A DNA stretch of 64,000 nt from CATOSP01 sp965205385 (GCA_965205385.1 CBDBGS010000006.1:62001-126000); one strand, 5' to 3'; positions 1-9,630 are shown, counted from the stretch's first letter. Program-made: numbers and translations. Notes: generated by a model from the sequence alone, not told the origin.

Positions 1-493
1 CTGCATAGAAGGCCTTTTGAACGTCGGACATCTCGCCGGACTGCTTTCGTCTCACCGGCATGGGCCCTTCTGATCCATGGAAATCGTCCTGGATGTCCAG
101 GTCACTCTCCATTTTTCTGTAGAAGGGCAGCACCTTGTCATAAGACCATTCGTCGTTACCCAGGGCAGACCAGGAGTCGAAGTCTTCGGGGAATCCTCTT
201 TGCATTGCCTGACCGTTGATCGATGACCCTCCACCGATCACTTTGCCCTGCGCCACGTGAATCTCCCCTTGTTCCTCGGTGATCGTTCCCCTTAGGGCCC
301 AGTTGTGATCCGAGTTCGGGGATTCCGCGAATCTGGTCCCGCCGTACTTTATCTCGTCAGGCAGATTGACGTAATCAGGATAATCATTCCCCGCTTCTAA
401 CAACAGAACGGAAGTACTCGGGTCTTCAGCCAACCTGCTGGCCAAGACCGACCCAGCCGCTCCTCCTCCAACGACGATGACATCGTATTTCAT
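1..493 (-). CDS. GMC family oxidoreductase, N-terminal part (runs off the window)
   Basis: Only the first 164 or so codons are present; the gene continues past base 1. Translation from the ATG at 493 gives a Rossmann FAD-binding start (VIVVGGGAAGSVLASRL, with the ADP-binding acidic residue in LLLEAG) and the first GMC signature, GKVIGGGSSINGQAMQRG, near residue 95. GMC enzymes are FAD-dependent alcohol/choline/glucose-type dehydrogenases or oxidases; the substrate cannot be told from this part. A strong ribosome binding site (GGGAGG) lies about 3 bases upstream of the ATG. No signal peptide is seen, so it is probably cytoplasmic. It is divergent from the S51 peptidase gene. Confidence 0.9.
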   Translation of the reverse strand, partial: MKYDVIVVGGGAAGSVLASRLAEDPSTSVLLLEAGNDYPDYVNLPDEIKYGGTRFAESPNSDHNWALRGTITEEQGEIHVAQGKVIGGGSSINGQAMQRGFPEDFDSWSALGNDEWSYDKVLPFYRKMESDLDIQDDFHGSEGPMPVRRKQSGEMSDVQKAFYA

Positions 494-766
494 GGTCCCT
501 CCCTAAATCTCAATCGCTTGAATCAAACTGATTGCCATGAGGGGCATTATAACTAAGAAATGCCAATACTGGCTCGAAACCAAGGCGATTCGGATCAAAC
601 GCCGGGGCCTCGGTCCCGGACCGCGTCCGTGGGGGCCTAGATAGGGAGTGCCAACTTCTTGACGAAGTCCATGGCATGTACGGCGGAACGACGAGTTTGG
701 CTTTAGACGGGCTTGGCTTTGATCGATGTAGTTTCTATACTCACGGCGAAGGGAGTTGAATTAGAG

Positions 767-1534
767 ATGGGAAAGTTGGTCGCTATAGGCGGGGGTCGAA
801 TGGCCGACGGTAAAACGCTTGCCATCGACAGGGAGATCGTCTTACTCACCGGCAAGAGCCGTCCCCGGGCCCTGTTTGTCCCGACCGCGAGCAGCGACTC
901 GCCTGAGCGATGGCAGGCATTCCAAGAGGTATATGGATCAGAGTTAGGTTGCGAGACCGGCGTGCTCTATCTGCTAGGGGTCCATCCGTCCAAGAGGGAG
1001 CTTGAAGACAGGATTCTCTCGTCCGACCTAATATACGTCGGCGGTGGAAACACGCTCAAGATGATGAGACGCTGGCGTAGGCTGGGGGTGGACAAGGTCT
1101 TGGAAGAAGCATACCGGAGAGGAATCGTCCTCTCCGGGCTGAGCGCGGGGTGTATCTGCTGGTTTAGCTGGGGTCATAGTGACTCCATGGCCTTTTACCA
1201 TCCCGAAGACTGGAAGTACATCAGAGTGAAGGGGATGGGGCTAATCGACGCTTTTTGCTGTCCACACTTCGACAGTGAAACCAACGGTGTCAAGCGGATG
1301 CAGGACTTTCATGGGATGATGCGAAGGCGCTCAGATCTGGGGTTGGCTCTCGACGACCACTGCGCGATAGAAGTCGTCGATGATACCTACAGAGTAATTA
1401 CCTCACAGCCTGATGCGGCGGCATACAAGCTCTTCAAGTGGGCTGGAGAGCTGTCAACCCAGCGAATAGAGGAGAGGGAGGAATACCAGCCAATCGCAGG
1501 TCTATTGCGGAGGGCGTCATGGACAGGGGGTTGA
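767..1534 (+). CDS. Peptidase S51 family (dipeptidase E / cyanophycinase-like)
   Basis: Protein of 255 residues from the ATG at 767. The class-I glutamine-amidotransferase-like fold of S51 is visible: an N-terminal LVAIGGGRM strand-loop, LIYVGGGNTLKMM, and the nucleophile elbow GLSAGCICWF with catalytic Ser near residue 126, followed by CPHFDSE. Family members cleave Asp-X dipeptides or cyanophycin-like substrates; which one is unknown here. The frame is open to a TTG at 713, but I prefer ATG 767 because the family begins directly at the K-L-V-A-I-G-G-G strand and a GGGAG motif lies 12 bases upstream. No signal peptide. The broken NHL gene starts 68 bases downstream on the same strand and may be co-transcribed. 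Confidence 0.85.
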   Translation: MGKLVAIGGGRMADGKTLAIDREIVLLTGKSRPRALFVPTASSDSPERWQAFQEVYGSELGCETGVLYLLGVHPSKRELEDRILSSDLIYVGGGNTLKMMRRWRRLGVDKVLEEAYRRGIVLSGLSAGCICWFSWGHSDSMAFYHPEDWKYIRVKGMGLIDAFCCPHFDSETNGVKRMQDFHGMMRRRSDLGLALDDHCAIEVVDDTYRVITSQPDAAAYKLFKWAGELSTQRIEEREEYQPIAGLLRRASWTGG

Positions 1535-1602
1535 GGCGTCGGGAATGTGCTTCTTCCCGGCTGGCCCGGGTTACACGCATGACCCTCCAAGGAGAGGTGA
1601 GT

Positions 1603-2636
1603 ATGTCAATTTCCAAAGGCGTGATCCAGACTGTTGTCGGGAACGGGGAAGAAGGCTTTCATGGTGATGGCGGTCAAGCTACTCAGGCCGCCTGCGAACT
1701 GCCGTACATGTGCGATTTCGATACCGAGGGGAACATGTTCGTTTGTATGGGGCGCACCCATCTCGTCCGCCGGGTCGACGCCGAGAGCGGGGTTATCACG
1801 CGGGTTGCCGGAGCGGGAAGTCGGACTACTCTGGCGACGGCGGGGACGCCCTTGAGGCCGGTTTCAATATGCCTTACGCCATCGCCGTGGACACGAATGG
1901 AGATATCTATCTGGCGGAACGATTCAACTTCGTGGTCCGGAGAATAGATGGAACCACGGGCATCGTGTCCACCGTTGCGGGCAATGGCGAAGAGGGCTAC
2001 GGAGGCGATGGCGGCCCCGGCAACCGGGCCATGATGCGGGAACCCAACGACGTTTTCCTGGATGGCAAAGGAGGGCTGCTGATCGCCGACATTCGGGACC
2101 AACGCATCCGCAGGGTTGACCTGGCCACCGGTACTATTACTACCTTTGCGGGTACTGGCGAGAACTCTCGGGACGGGGATGGCAAACGGGCCATTGAGGC
2201 CAGCCTCATGGGACCCCGGGGAGTGTGCATCGATAGGTTGGGAAATACCTACGTCTGTGAGCGGGAAGGCAATGGCGTGAGGAAGATTGACCCTGTGGGA
2301 CTGCTAACCACTGTGGCGGGGGCGGAGGCGATAAGCGGGTATTCGGGTGACGGCGGTCTCGCGATCGACGCCACCTGGGGCGCGCCTAAAGCGATCCGCT
2401 GCGACCCCCAAAACAACATAACCTTGGTGGACACGGAGAACAACGCGGTGCGGCGTATAGACGCCAATACCGGTATCGTCAATACCATCGCCGGCGGTCA
2501 CTGGGGTGATGACGGCGACGGAGGACCCGCCACCGAGGCGGGGTTAGCCCGGCCCCACGGCTGCGGCCTGGACGCGGCAGGTAACCTCTACATAGCCGAC
2601 ACTCACAACAACCGTGTAAGAGTGGTAGGGTTGTAG
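1603..2636 (+). pseudogene. NHL-repeat beta-propeller protein, interrupted by a -1 frameshift
   Basis: Starts at ATG 1603 with a good ribosome binding site (GGAGAGG, 1591-1597). The first frame encodes VIQTVVGNGEEGFHGDGG and one propeller blade up to ITRVAGAG. The blade pattern (VAGNG..Y.GDGG..A....P..........D..N..R......) then continues in another frame from DYSGDGGDALEAGF to the end at 2636. The join lies at about 1813-1822 (sequence gcgggaag): one extra base there would restore a single frame of about 345 residues with six NHL blades. No slippery heptamer is present, so this is a real frameshift mutation or an assembly error rather than programmed recoding. NHL propellers are binding scaffolds or lyases; no ligand can be named. 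There is no signal peptide. Confidence 0.75.
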
Positions 2637-2818
2637 GAGTCGCATGTCGACGAGTATGGATACGGTCTCCGCGCTGTCGGGGCCGCATGACTCCCAACAT
2701 CGGGGCTCTATTCTCTGGGAGTCCCACCTGTGTCTTCCCGCGACCAGCGATATCGTTGGACCATCGCCGCAGGGTCCGCAGGGTCTTTGAGTATTCTCAG
2801 TCAAGGGCCGCAAGGCTA

Positions 2819-2838
2819 CTAGTAGTCAGTCAACTTTG
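2819..2838. repeat. Left terminal inverted repeat of the IS630 element (with TA duplication)
   Basis: CTAGTAGTCAGTCAACTTTG is the exact reverse complement of 4028-4047. The TA at 2820-2821 is the target duplication; the element proper begins at 2822. Confidence 0.9.
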
Positions 2839-3973
2839 GAATCAAAAGGGTAAAGGCGGTGAAGTTTGGATCGGGCGTCTTGGGTTTTGAACCGCCAGTT
2901 GATACCAGTTCGGGCGGCGTTGCGCTCCCGCACCAGCGCCTGGGTTTCCCGCCGGAGCGCCTGCTCGTCGGGGAGCCGCTGCTTCAGGCAAGAGCGGGAC
3001 AGTACGCTGAACTCAATTTCCGCCATGTTCAACCAACTGCCATGCTTTGGCGTGTAGTGGAACTCCAACCGTTTGGCAATCCGCCGGGCCTCGGCAGCCG
3101 GGAACGTCTCGTACAGCGACGCCGCGCGGTGGGTGTTCAGGTTGTCCAGGACCAGACGCACCACCGGGACCTCCGGATAGGCTTCATCCACCAGCCAGCG
3201 CATCTGAAGGGCGAAGTCCTGCATCGTGCGCCGCTGGGTCACTGCCACCTGCCGCCATCCTGCCAGCGGCTCGCAGGCTAGGAACAGGTTTCGAGTGCCC
3301 TCTCGGCGGTACTCGTAGTCCTGCCGCAGGGGGCGTCCCGGCTCAGGCGGCAGTGGGGGCCGAGTCTCCGCCAGCAACTGGGTGGAGGTCTCGTCAAAGC
3401 AGACCACCGGTCGTTGGGGATCATATGGCTCGGCGTACAGGTCCAGCACGTCCTCCATGTGGGCCACGAACTCGGCGCTCACCTTGGGGATGCACCACTC
3501 CTGCTTCTGCCACGGCTTGAGAGCGTTTTTTTGAGCCGTTTACGCACTCCCTCGTGGGACATGGTGGACGCCAACCCCAGCTCCACCACCTTGCCAGCCA
3601 GCAGGCGCAGGGTCCAGTGGTCGTGGCCTTCCGGCGCTGGGCTGCAGGCCAGCGCGATGAGGTGGGCTTCGCCCCGGTCGTCCAGCTTGCGGCGCCGGTT
3701 GACCTGGCGCCGGTCCCACAGGGCCCCGTCCAACCCTTCCTCGGTAAAGCGCTGCTTAATCCGGTACACGGTGCCCAATGCCACATCTAGGGCCTCGGCC
3801 ACCTTGGGAGCGGCCCAACCATCGTTGCTCTTGAGGAGAATCCGCGCCCTGGCGGTCACTCGGGCGGAGCTCTTCCCAACCCGAATCAGATTCTGGAGTT
3901 CTTCCCGTTGTTCCGGCGCCAACCGCACGGCGTACTTATCCCTGATCATCACCGCCACCCCCAACATCACCAC
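2826..3973 (-). CDS. IS630-family transposase, read through a programmed -1 frameshift
   Basis: Two overlapping frames make one enzyme. The upstream frame (3973 to 3479) has the helix-turn-helix DNA-binding half: LAPEQREELQNLIR, then ARILLKSNDGWAAPKVAEAL and the linker RRKLDDRGEAHLIAL. At an A7 run (minus strand of 3526-3532) ribosomes can slip -1, giving KKNALKPWQKQEWCIPK and the catalytic half down to 2826. The DDE triad is visible: D in VVCFDETSTQ, D in RLVLDNLNTH, E in GSWLNMAEIEFS. The downstream frame has no good start of its own, which supports frameshifting over a separate gene. The stop codon lies inside the left inverted repeat. The enzyme cuts and pastes the element into TA sites. 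Confidence 0.88.
3526..3532 (-). promoter_or_regulatory. A7 slippery site for -1 ribosomal frameshifting in the transposase
   Basis: On the minus strand the sequence CTC AAA AAA ACG lets both tRNAs re-pair after a -1 slip on A-AAA-AAA. Without slippage the protein ends about 16 codons later (SSRGRSRSGASPR); with slippage the conserved IS630 sequence continues without a gap. Frameshifting is known for members of this IS family; its use here is inferred from the fit of the two frames. Confidence 0.75.
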
Positions 3974-4027
3974 TTCATCCCCAGCAGTATACGACTATCG
4001 GCCAGTTTCCTGTATGATTTTCAACAT

Positions 4028-4047
4028 CAAAGTTGACTGACTACTAG
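4028..4047. repeat. Right terminal inverted repeat of the IS630 element (with TA duplication)
   Basis: CAAAGTTGACTGACTACTAG matches the left end in inverse orientation over 20 bases. The TA at 4045-4046 is the second copy of the target duplication; the element proper ends at 4044. Confidence 0.9.
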
Positions 4048-4236
4048 CCCTGCTTAGCCGCAATCTAGACGATCGGAAGCATCCGCCCTCTAAGATGAGG
4101 GAGCCGTACTCTTCCGGCGTTTGACGGCGTCTCTCCGTGTTTGTACCATCGGCCTAACAGAGAGCCGCTAAGTCTCCGGATATTCCCAACCGGTAATTGA
4201 AACTTCACCAGACCTCGCCCGAACGGGAGAACCTTT

Positions 4237-6237
4237 ATGAGGGACAATCAGGTTACAAGCGTACACGCTGCCAAGCAGGGCATTCGACGTATTGTCATAG
4301 ACCGTGGCCGGTCGCAGTCTCCCACGTTCGGCGGGTTGTCATTCGGTTCTGTTGGCCAGTATGAGAAACTCCGCGGCACCGCCTATGGCGAGATCGACCC
4401 CGGGGATCGGCGGAACGCGGTGATCACCGACATCGGCCTGGCGCCGGTGAACGAACGCGGTATGGTCGAGTACTCGATGGATATCTTCATCCTCAAGCCT
4501 ATCGATCTGAGCGCGGGCAATTATCGCCTTCTATATGACTTCAACAACCGCCGCCAAATGCGAATGGGCTTTCTTAATGACGCGGTCCCCACCAACGATC
4601 GAACCACCGCCGTGGACGCCGGAACCGGATTCATCATGGACCGGGGATACACTGTGGTCTCGAACGGCTGGGACTGGGGGGCTACTGGCTTCGACTCGAT
4701 GAAGATTTCCTTACCCGTTGCCAGCAATGGCGGAGAAACAATCACCGGCCCATCCTACGAATACATTTCCTTCGATAACGGCACGACCTTGAGCAGCGAG
4801 CTTGCCTTCCCGGCGGCGGCCCTGGACAAGTCCCATGCGAAATTGACCGTGCGAGCGCGTCTGGACGACGAGCCAACCACGGTCCCTGAGGCTGGTTGGG
4901 AATACACGTCAAACGACGGTAACGCAATCCGCCTGCTACCGGACGGCGCCCCCTTCAAGCAAAGCTTCATTTATGAATTCATGTATACGGCGAAAGACCC
5001 TCGCGTCTCCGGAATCGGCCTGGCAGCTACACGAGACTTCGTATCTTTCTTGCGAAACGGCGGGAACGGTGAAGACAATCCCCTCTCTGGCGACGTGGAG
5101 TACGCCTTCAGCTATTCTATCTCCCAGCCTGCGCGACCCCTTAACGACTTTCAGGCTTTGGGTATTAACGAAGACGAACACGGCCACCGAGTCTTCGACG
5201 GCATACTTAGCCACGTTGGCGGTGGCAGCGGAGACCAGATCAACTTCCGGTTTGGCCAGCCGGGCAGGACCGAGCGCAACCGCCAGAACCACCTGTATCC
5301 CGAAGGGGTCTTCCCGTTTGCTCATCAGGTGTTGACCGATCACTTGAGTGGGAACACCGGCGGTCGCAGCGAGCGTTGCATAGCCAGCGACACTTCTCCC
5401 AAGGGTTTCGAGGTCAATTCGGCAAACGAATACTGGTGCAAGGCCAATTCACTGCTGCACACCGACACCCAAGGTCATGACCTGCCCGATCCGGAAGATG
5501 TACGATTCTACTTGCTGTCCGGGCTGTCCTACCTTGTGGGCGACATAACGAACAGGAAGAATCTCCAGCAGTTTACTAACGAAGTGAGTCCTTACTCCAC
5601 TCATCGGGCCCTCCTGGTGGCCCTCGACGAATGGGTGAGTCACGGCGTCGCGCCACCCGATAGTAATGCGCCTCGACGCTCTGATAACGCGGTCATGGCG
5701 GTGACTCGTCCCGGTTTTCTGACCAGAGTCGTGCCGCAAGAAGACTTGGGCTGGCCTGATATTCCGGGCGTGTCCTACACCGGACTGATCAGGACCCGCT
5801 ACCACCTGGACTTTGGCCCGGAATTCGACCGGGGCATGATTTCCAATTACCCGCCATCAGTCGCTGGGCGTCCCGCCTATCCCATATTCGTGTCCAAGGT
5901 GGACGAAGAAGGGATCGAAGTGGCTGGCGTCCGTCTGCCTCCGGTGGCGGCCCCGATTGCTACCACGACCGGTTGGGGGCTGCGCCGTGATGGGTTCGGA
6001 GAGAACGAAGGCGGCGAAGCGGACGGCCAATACATTCCGTTTAGGACGACCAAGGCGGAGCGGCTGGCATCGGGCGATCCCCGCCTCTCGCTGGAGGAGC
6101 GATATAAGGGCCATGCGGGCTATGTGCAGGCCGTCGACAAGGCGTGCAACCAGCTCGAAAAGCAAAGGTTTCTTCTTCCCGCTGATGTGCAGAAGTACAT
6201 CGAAGAGGCGGAGTCGAGTGACGTGTTGAGGTCCTAA
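4237..6237 (+). CDS. Abhydrolase_10-type alpha/beta hydrolase domain protein
   Basis: A 666-residue protein that matches the large alpha/beta hydrolase-domain proteins of the Abhydrolase_10 group. Landmarks are an N-terminal beta-rich part (FGSVGQYEKLRGTAYGEIDP, LLYDFNNRRQ), a central GYTVVSNGWDW, the conserved block DFQALGINEDEHGHRVFDG then LSHVGGGSGDQINFRFGQPG, and later HALLVALDEWVSHGVAPP-like sequence (here HRALLVALDEWVSHGVAPPDS). Family members are secreted or cytoplasmic esterase-like proteins of mostly unknown substrate. I see no signal peptide. ATG 4237 has CGGGAGA 7 bases upstream. It stands alone: the IS630 element lies upstream and it converges with the binding-protein gene across a shared terminator. 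Confidence 0.85.
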   Translation: MRDNQVTSVHAAKQGIRRIVIDRGRSQSPTFGGLSFGSVGQYEKLRGTAYGEIDPGDRRNAVITDIGLAPVNERGMVEYSMDIFILKPIDLSAGNYRLLYDFNNRRQMRMGFLNDAVPTNDRTTAVDAGTGFIMDRGYTVVSNGWDWGATGFDSMKISLPVASNGGETITGPSYEYISFDNGTTLSSELAFPAAALDKSHAKLTVRARLDDEPTTVPEAGWEYTSNDGNAIRLLPDGAPFKQSFIYEFMYTAKDPRVSGIGLAATRDFVSFLRNGGNGEDNPLSGDVEYAFSYSISQPARPLNDFQALGINEDEHGHRVFDGILSHVGGGSGDQINFRFGQPGRTERNRQNHLYPEGVFPFAHQVLTDHLSGNTGGRSERCIASDTSPKGFEVNSANEYWCKANSLLHTDTQGHDLPDPEDVRFYLLSGLSYLVGDITNRKNLQQFTNEVSPYSTHRALLVALDEWVSHGVAPPDSNAPRRSDNAVMAVTRPGFLTRVVPQEDLGWPDIPGVSYTGLIRTRYHLDFGPEFDRGMISNYPPSVAGRPAYPIFVSKVDEEGIEVAGVRLPPVAAPIATTTGWGLRRDGFGENEGGEADGQYIPFRTTKAERLASGDPRLSLEERYKGHAGYVQAVDKACNQLEKQRFLLPADVQKYIEEAESSDVLRS

Positions 6238-6328
6238 ATCGTCAAGGGTTCTTAATGGCAAGGCACGGCTCTAATCCCTGAGACTTGGAGCCTGGACACC
6301 TTGAGGACCGCATCGCCGCGAGGCTGGA

Positions 6329-6368
6329 ACAGACAGAGGCACCCGCCCACGCGGGTGCCTCTGTCTGT
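6329..6368. terminator. Bidirectional hairpin terminator between convergent genes
   Basis: An 18-bp perfect inverted repeat (ACAGACAGAGGCACCCGC, loop ccac, then its complement) sits between the 3' ends of the Abhydrolase_10 gene and the binding-protein gene. There is no long T tract on either side, but stability and position argue for transcription termination in both directions. Confidence 0.8.
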
Positions 6369-6404
6369 GAACCGTATCAGGAGGAATGGTCCTAGGTTAG
6401 CGAT

Positions 6405-8234
6405 CTAGCAGGTGTCGCACCAGATCTGGTCCCACTGTATATACGCGCCACGTCCAGCGGGGTCTATGAAGTTCTTCACCTTGGTGTTCACGGGCCATGC
6501 GCGGACCGAGAAATACACGTTGGCCCACGAGTGGTCTTCCATGAGTAATTGGTTGACCTTGAGCACCGCATCGCGCCGCTTCGCAAAGTCGGTCTCTGTG
6601 TTTATGATTTCCCAGAGGGGCTCGGCCTCCTCGTTGTAGTAGAAGGTCCTCTGGGTGTGCGATGTGCTACCCTTCCTGTAGGAAGCAGCAGACGCGTCCG
6701 GGTCCGGGAAACTGAAGCCGACGGCCTGAACCGCGAACTGGTAATTCCCCGCCCTGTATTCGTCGTACCCCGCAGTGCTCTCCAGGGACCTGGTGGTTAT
6801 CTCCCACTCCAGCCACCGCTCTAGCTGGGACTGGATGATCAGCATTATGTCACAGTACTCCACGACCAGCCGGCAAGTGAGCTGGACCTGGGTCCCGGGG
6901 CCGGCGCCCGCAGCTACCATCAGCCTTTGCGCCTCTGCAATGTCGTCCGGGTGCTTCTCCCCGTTGAGCTCACGCATGCCGGGCATCTGCAAAGCCTCCT
7001 CGCAGGGGAAGCTCCAGCCGAAACCGCAGGGTATCGGTGTCCCCATGAAGCCTCTGCCCGCGGTGATGGTCTCGATTACGGGCTGCCGGTGTAGAATCAG
7101 GTTCATGGCCTTTCTCACGCGAGGATCATCGAAGGGCTTCTTTTTGGTGTTCATCATTACGCCCCTGGGGTTGTCGGGCACGGTCGTAGTGATGAGTCTC
7201 AGCTTGTCGCCCATCTCTTCCTGAAGTTTGACAACATCGGGTATGTTCAGGTTGGTCACAAAGTCAGCGCTCATTAGCACCTGTTCCGTCTTGTAGGCGG
7301 CTATGATGGTGCCTATGTCGATTATGGAGTAGAAGCGGACGCCGTCGAGGTATGGCCTGCCTTGGAGGTGGTAGTCTGGGTTCCTCTCCAGCTCGGTGAC
7401 GATGTCCTTGTCATACTCAACGAACATGTAGGGTCCTGTGCCAACGAGGGTACCTTCGTTGGGTACCTTGAAAGTGCCGTGCTCCGCTATCGCATCCTTG
7501 GAGAGAATGGGGAAGCGGTATGTGGCGAAGGTGGTCAGGAAGGCGATGCTGGGAAAGTTGAGGTGCATCGCTAGTGTCCCCCCGTCCACCGCGTCCCAGT
7601 CTTTCATATAAACTTGGACCGTCTGCGCGTTGCCGAGAGTACGGCCCTGTAGCTCATCTTTAACCTCCGGGAATTCGATCTCATCGGGAGTAAAGGCGGT
7701 TGTGAGGGTGTGGAGGACGTCAGCCATCTCCAAGGTTGTGCCGTCGTGGAACTTCATATTATTCCGGAGCTTGAAGTTGTAGGTGAGGCCTCCGTTGACG
7801 ACTTCCCAACTCTCGGCGACACCCCCCCTCAAGTCAAGTCCCTCGCGGGTGTCCGGGTCGAACTCCACGATTTGGTTGAATATAGGGCCCACGTGGGTCA
7901 TGGTGTTGTCCGCGTTGCTCCCACCGTAATAGGTATCGGACCCTGGAGGCTCGAAAGCCTGCATGTCCACGATGCCTCCACGAACGGGGTCCTCGCCGAA
8001 CCCCGGTATCGGATCGGTCGCAACCGGCAGGGGTGTTGCGGTGGGGGCGGCCCCGGGCGCCGCCGAGGTGGTCGGGGATGAGGTGGCAGTTGGCACCTCG
8101 GGAGCCGGCGAGGTGGCCGTGGGAGCAGGTATTGTGGCCGTAGCGGCGCTCCCACAGGCCAAGGCTACGACCAGCACGAATGCCATCACTAACGGCATCG
8201 AGACTCTGGGTCGTTTCGATAGATGACTGCGCAT
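6405..8234 (-). CDS. ABC transporter substrate-binding lipoprotein, SBP_bac_5 family (set 1)
   Basis: About 609 residues. A lipoprotein signal peptide is clear (LVMAFVLVVALAC, lipid-modified Cys in VALACGS), followed by a Pro/Thr/Ala-rich linker and the family 5 peptide/nickel-binding fold (WEVVNGGLTYNFKLRNNMKFHDGTTLEMADV, GTGPYMFVEYDKD, then ALNLILHRQPVIETI-like sequence). It should be tethered outside the cell, delivering an oligopeptide-type or other ligand to the permeases encoded divergently from 8632. ATG 8234 is preferred to GTG 8237 because AGGAGG lies 5 bases before it. The C terminus ends in WCDTC, a feature shared with the two paralogues. A promoter is seen at 8322-8351. Confidence 0.9.
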   Translation of the reverse strand: MRSHLSKRPRVSMPLVMAFVLVVALACGSAATATIPAPTATSPAPEVPTATSSPTTSAAPGAAPTATPLPVATDPIPGFGEDPVRGGIVDMQAFEPPGSDTYYGGSNADNTMTHVGPIFNQIVEFDPDTREGLDLRGGVAESWEVVNGGLTYNFKLRNNMKFHDGTTLEMADVLHTLTTAFTPDEIEFPEVKDELQGRTLGNAQTVQVYMKDWDAVDGGTLAMHLNFPSIAFLTTFATYRFPILSKDAIAEHGTFKVPNEGTLVGTGPYMFVEYDKDIVTELERNPDYHLQGRPYLDGVRFYSIIDIGTIIAAYKTEQVLMSADFVTNLNIPDVVKLQEEMGDKLRLITTTVPDNPRGVMMNTKKKPFDDPRVRKAMNLILHRQPVIETITAGRGFMGTPIPCGFGWSFPCEEALQMPGMRELNGEKHPDDIAEAQRLMVAAGAGPGTQVQLTCRLVVEYCDIMLIIQSQLERWLEWEITTRSLESTAGYDEYRAGNYQFAVQAVGFSFPDPDASAASYRKGSTSHTQRTFYYNEEAEPLWEIINTETDFAKRRDAVLKVNQLLMEDHSWANVYFSVRAWPVNTKVKNFIDPAGRGAYIQWDQIWCDTC

Positions 8235-8321
8235 CACAACCTCCTAAGGTTTTGGTTGGCATTCCCACGATTTTGTGGCCGGGCCATAGGTAGTATCGGC
8301 ACCCAGCGATGGGGCCACGGC

Positions 8322-8351
8322 ATTATAGAACCGGATTCGTTTAGGAGTCAA
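8322..8351 (-). promoter_or_regulatory. Sigma-70-type promoter for binding protein gene, set 1
   Basis: On the minus strand TTGACT (8351-8346), 18 bases, then a perfect TATAAT (8327-8322), giving a leader of roughly 80 bases before the ATG at 8234. Confidence 0.5.
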
Positions 8352-8371
8352 TTGTTGTCATGTTGGCACAT

Positions 8372-8398
8372 TTGACATATATTTGAATCCTCGATAAT
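8372..8398 (+). promoter_or_regulatory. Possible promoter for the set 1 permease genes
   Basis: TTGACA at 8372-8377 is followed by GATAAT at 8393-8398 (15-base spacing, short) on the plus strand, upstream of the permease gene at 8632. The GATAAT overlaps an AGATTATC box on the other strand that recurs upstream of the two paralogous operons, so it may be a regulator site instead. The rest of 8238-8631 shows no credible gene; a 60-codon frame at 8401-8583 has no recognisable features. Confidence 0.3.
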
Positions 8399-8631
8399 CT
8401 ATGGATTGCATCGGCGACATCCCATTAGGCCTCGTTGCCGAGCAGTTAGCTGCATCACCGAAAGATTACTGGTGGGCGCAATTCACACACCGCTCTGCCC
8501 ATAGGTATTGGGCGAAGGACACATGGCGGGATGTGGGAATCTCGACCCAGAAAGGGCCGGATGGTCTCTGCGTCTCCCTATAATTACAGGGCCAAAACGG
8601 ACACCATAAAACGACGGTAGGATATCGAACT

Positions 8632-9594
8632 GTGCAAACCTACATGATCAAGCGCACCTTTCTATTCATACCAACCATGCTGCTGGTGGCCACCCTGGTG
8701 TTCGGGATCCTCAGGTTGGTACCCGGCGACCCTGCAATAAGCCTTTTGGCGGGGGGAGCCCAGACGGAAACGGAATTCACCGAAGAAGATCTCCAGAGGT
8801 TGCGAGCAAAACTGGGCACCGACCGGCCGATTTATATCCAGTACAGCAAATGGGTATGGGGCGTAGTACAGCTTGATTTCGGCACTTCTTTCTTCTACGA
8901 CCAGCCCGTCTGGGACGACATAAAAAAGCGGTTCCCTATAACTTTCGAACTGGCGGTCATGGCGCTTCTGATGGCTGGAGTGGTAGCTATTCCTCTGGGA
9001 GTTATATCCGCCATCAAACAGGACTCATGGCCCGACTACGTAGGCAGGATCATAACCATCGGAGGTATAGCGGTTCCCAACTTCTGGATAGGCATTCTGC
9101 TAGTATATATGCTCGCCAACGTGTTCAACTGGTTGCCTCCCCTGGGCTACAAGGACGTCTGGGATGCCCCACTGGACAACCTTCAACAGCTTGTCTTCCC
9201 CGCCTTTGCATTGGCGCTTACTCACATGGCCTTCGTCGCTCGCGTGACCAGATCGGCGGCCCTGGAGGTGTCCCGAGAGGACTACATCCGGACCGCCCGG
9301 TCCAAGGGGCTGACTGAGACGGTCGTAATTGGCAGGCACCTCCTTAAGAACGCCTTGCTCCCGGTAATTACCGTCGCAGGCTTCGAGGTCGGGCGCCTGA
9401 TGGGCGGTACGGTCCTGATCGAGACTATATTCAACGTGCCGGGCATTGGCCAATTGCTAATTAAGGGGATTCAACATCGCGATTTCCCCATGGTGCAGGG
9501 CATCGTTATAATGATTACGTTCTTGGTCCTGATCCTCAACTTGGTCGTGGACTTGGCCTACGCATGGTTGAATCCACGCATTAGGTATAGCTAA
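8632..9594 (+). CDS. ABC transporter permease, DppB/OppB type (set 1)
   Basis: 320 residues with about six membrane segments, starting with the family's typical first helix (MIKRTFLFIPTMLLVATLVFGILRLVPGDPA). The cytoplasmic EAA loop is clear (SREDYIRTARSKGLTETVVIGRHLLKNALLPV), the docking site for an ATPase. The C terminus VDLAYAWLNPRIRYS is typical. GTG at 8632 aligns with the ATG starts of both paralogues (MQAY) and has GGTAGGA 9 bases upstream. It forms an operon with the DppC-type gene 36 bases downstream and is divergent from its likely binding protein. No ATPase gene is nearby. Confidence 0.9.
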   Translation: MQTYMIKRTFLFIPTMLLVATLVFGILRLVPGDPAISLLAGGAQTETEFTEEDLQRLRAKLGTDRPIYIQYSKWVWGVVQLDFGTSFFYDQPVWDDIKKRFPITFELAVMALLMAGVVAIPLGVISAIKQDSWPDYVGRIITIGGIAVPNFWIGILLVYMLANVFNWLPPLGYKDVWDAPLDNLQQLVFPAFALALTHMAFVARVTRSAALEVSREDYIRTARSKGLTETVVIGRHLLKNALLPVITVAGFEVGRLMGGTVLIETIFNVPGIGQLLIKGIQHRDFPMVQGIVIMITFLVLILNLVVDLAYAWLNPRIRYS

Positions 9595-9630
9595 ACTTGG
9601 GGTATCTACACTGGCATGCGGTTGTGAATT

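Larger units (their letters stand above)
2822..4044 (-). mobile_element. IS630-family insertion sequence, apparently complete (1223 bp)
   Basis: A single transposase gene on the minus strand nearly fills the element. The ends are perfect inverted repeats (GTAGTCAGTCAACTTTG at 2822-2838 and its complement at 4028-4044), and each end is flanked by TA (2820-2821 and 4045-4046). TA is the target duplication expected for the IS630/Tc1/mariner superfamily. Size, frameshifted gene and DDE residues all agree with IS630. It sits between the NHL gene and the Abhydrolase_10 gene and disrupts neither. Intact ends and an intact gene suggest it is recent or still mobile. Confidence 0.9.

Noticed and set aside
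8401..8583. 60-codon plus-strand frame in the divergent transporter promoter region
   Set aside because: No ribosome binding site, no recognisable features, and it overlaps likely promoter elements.
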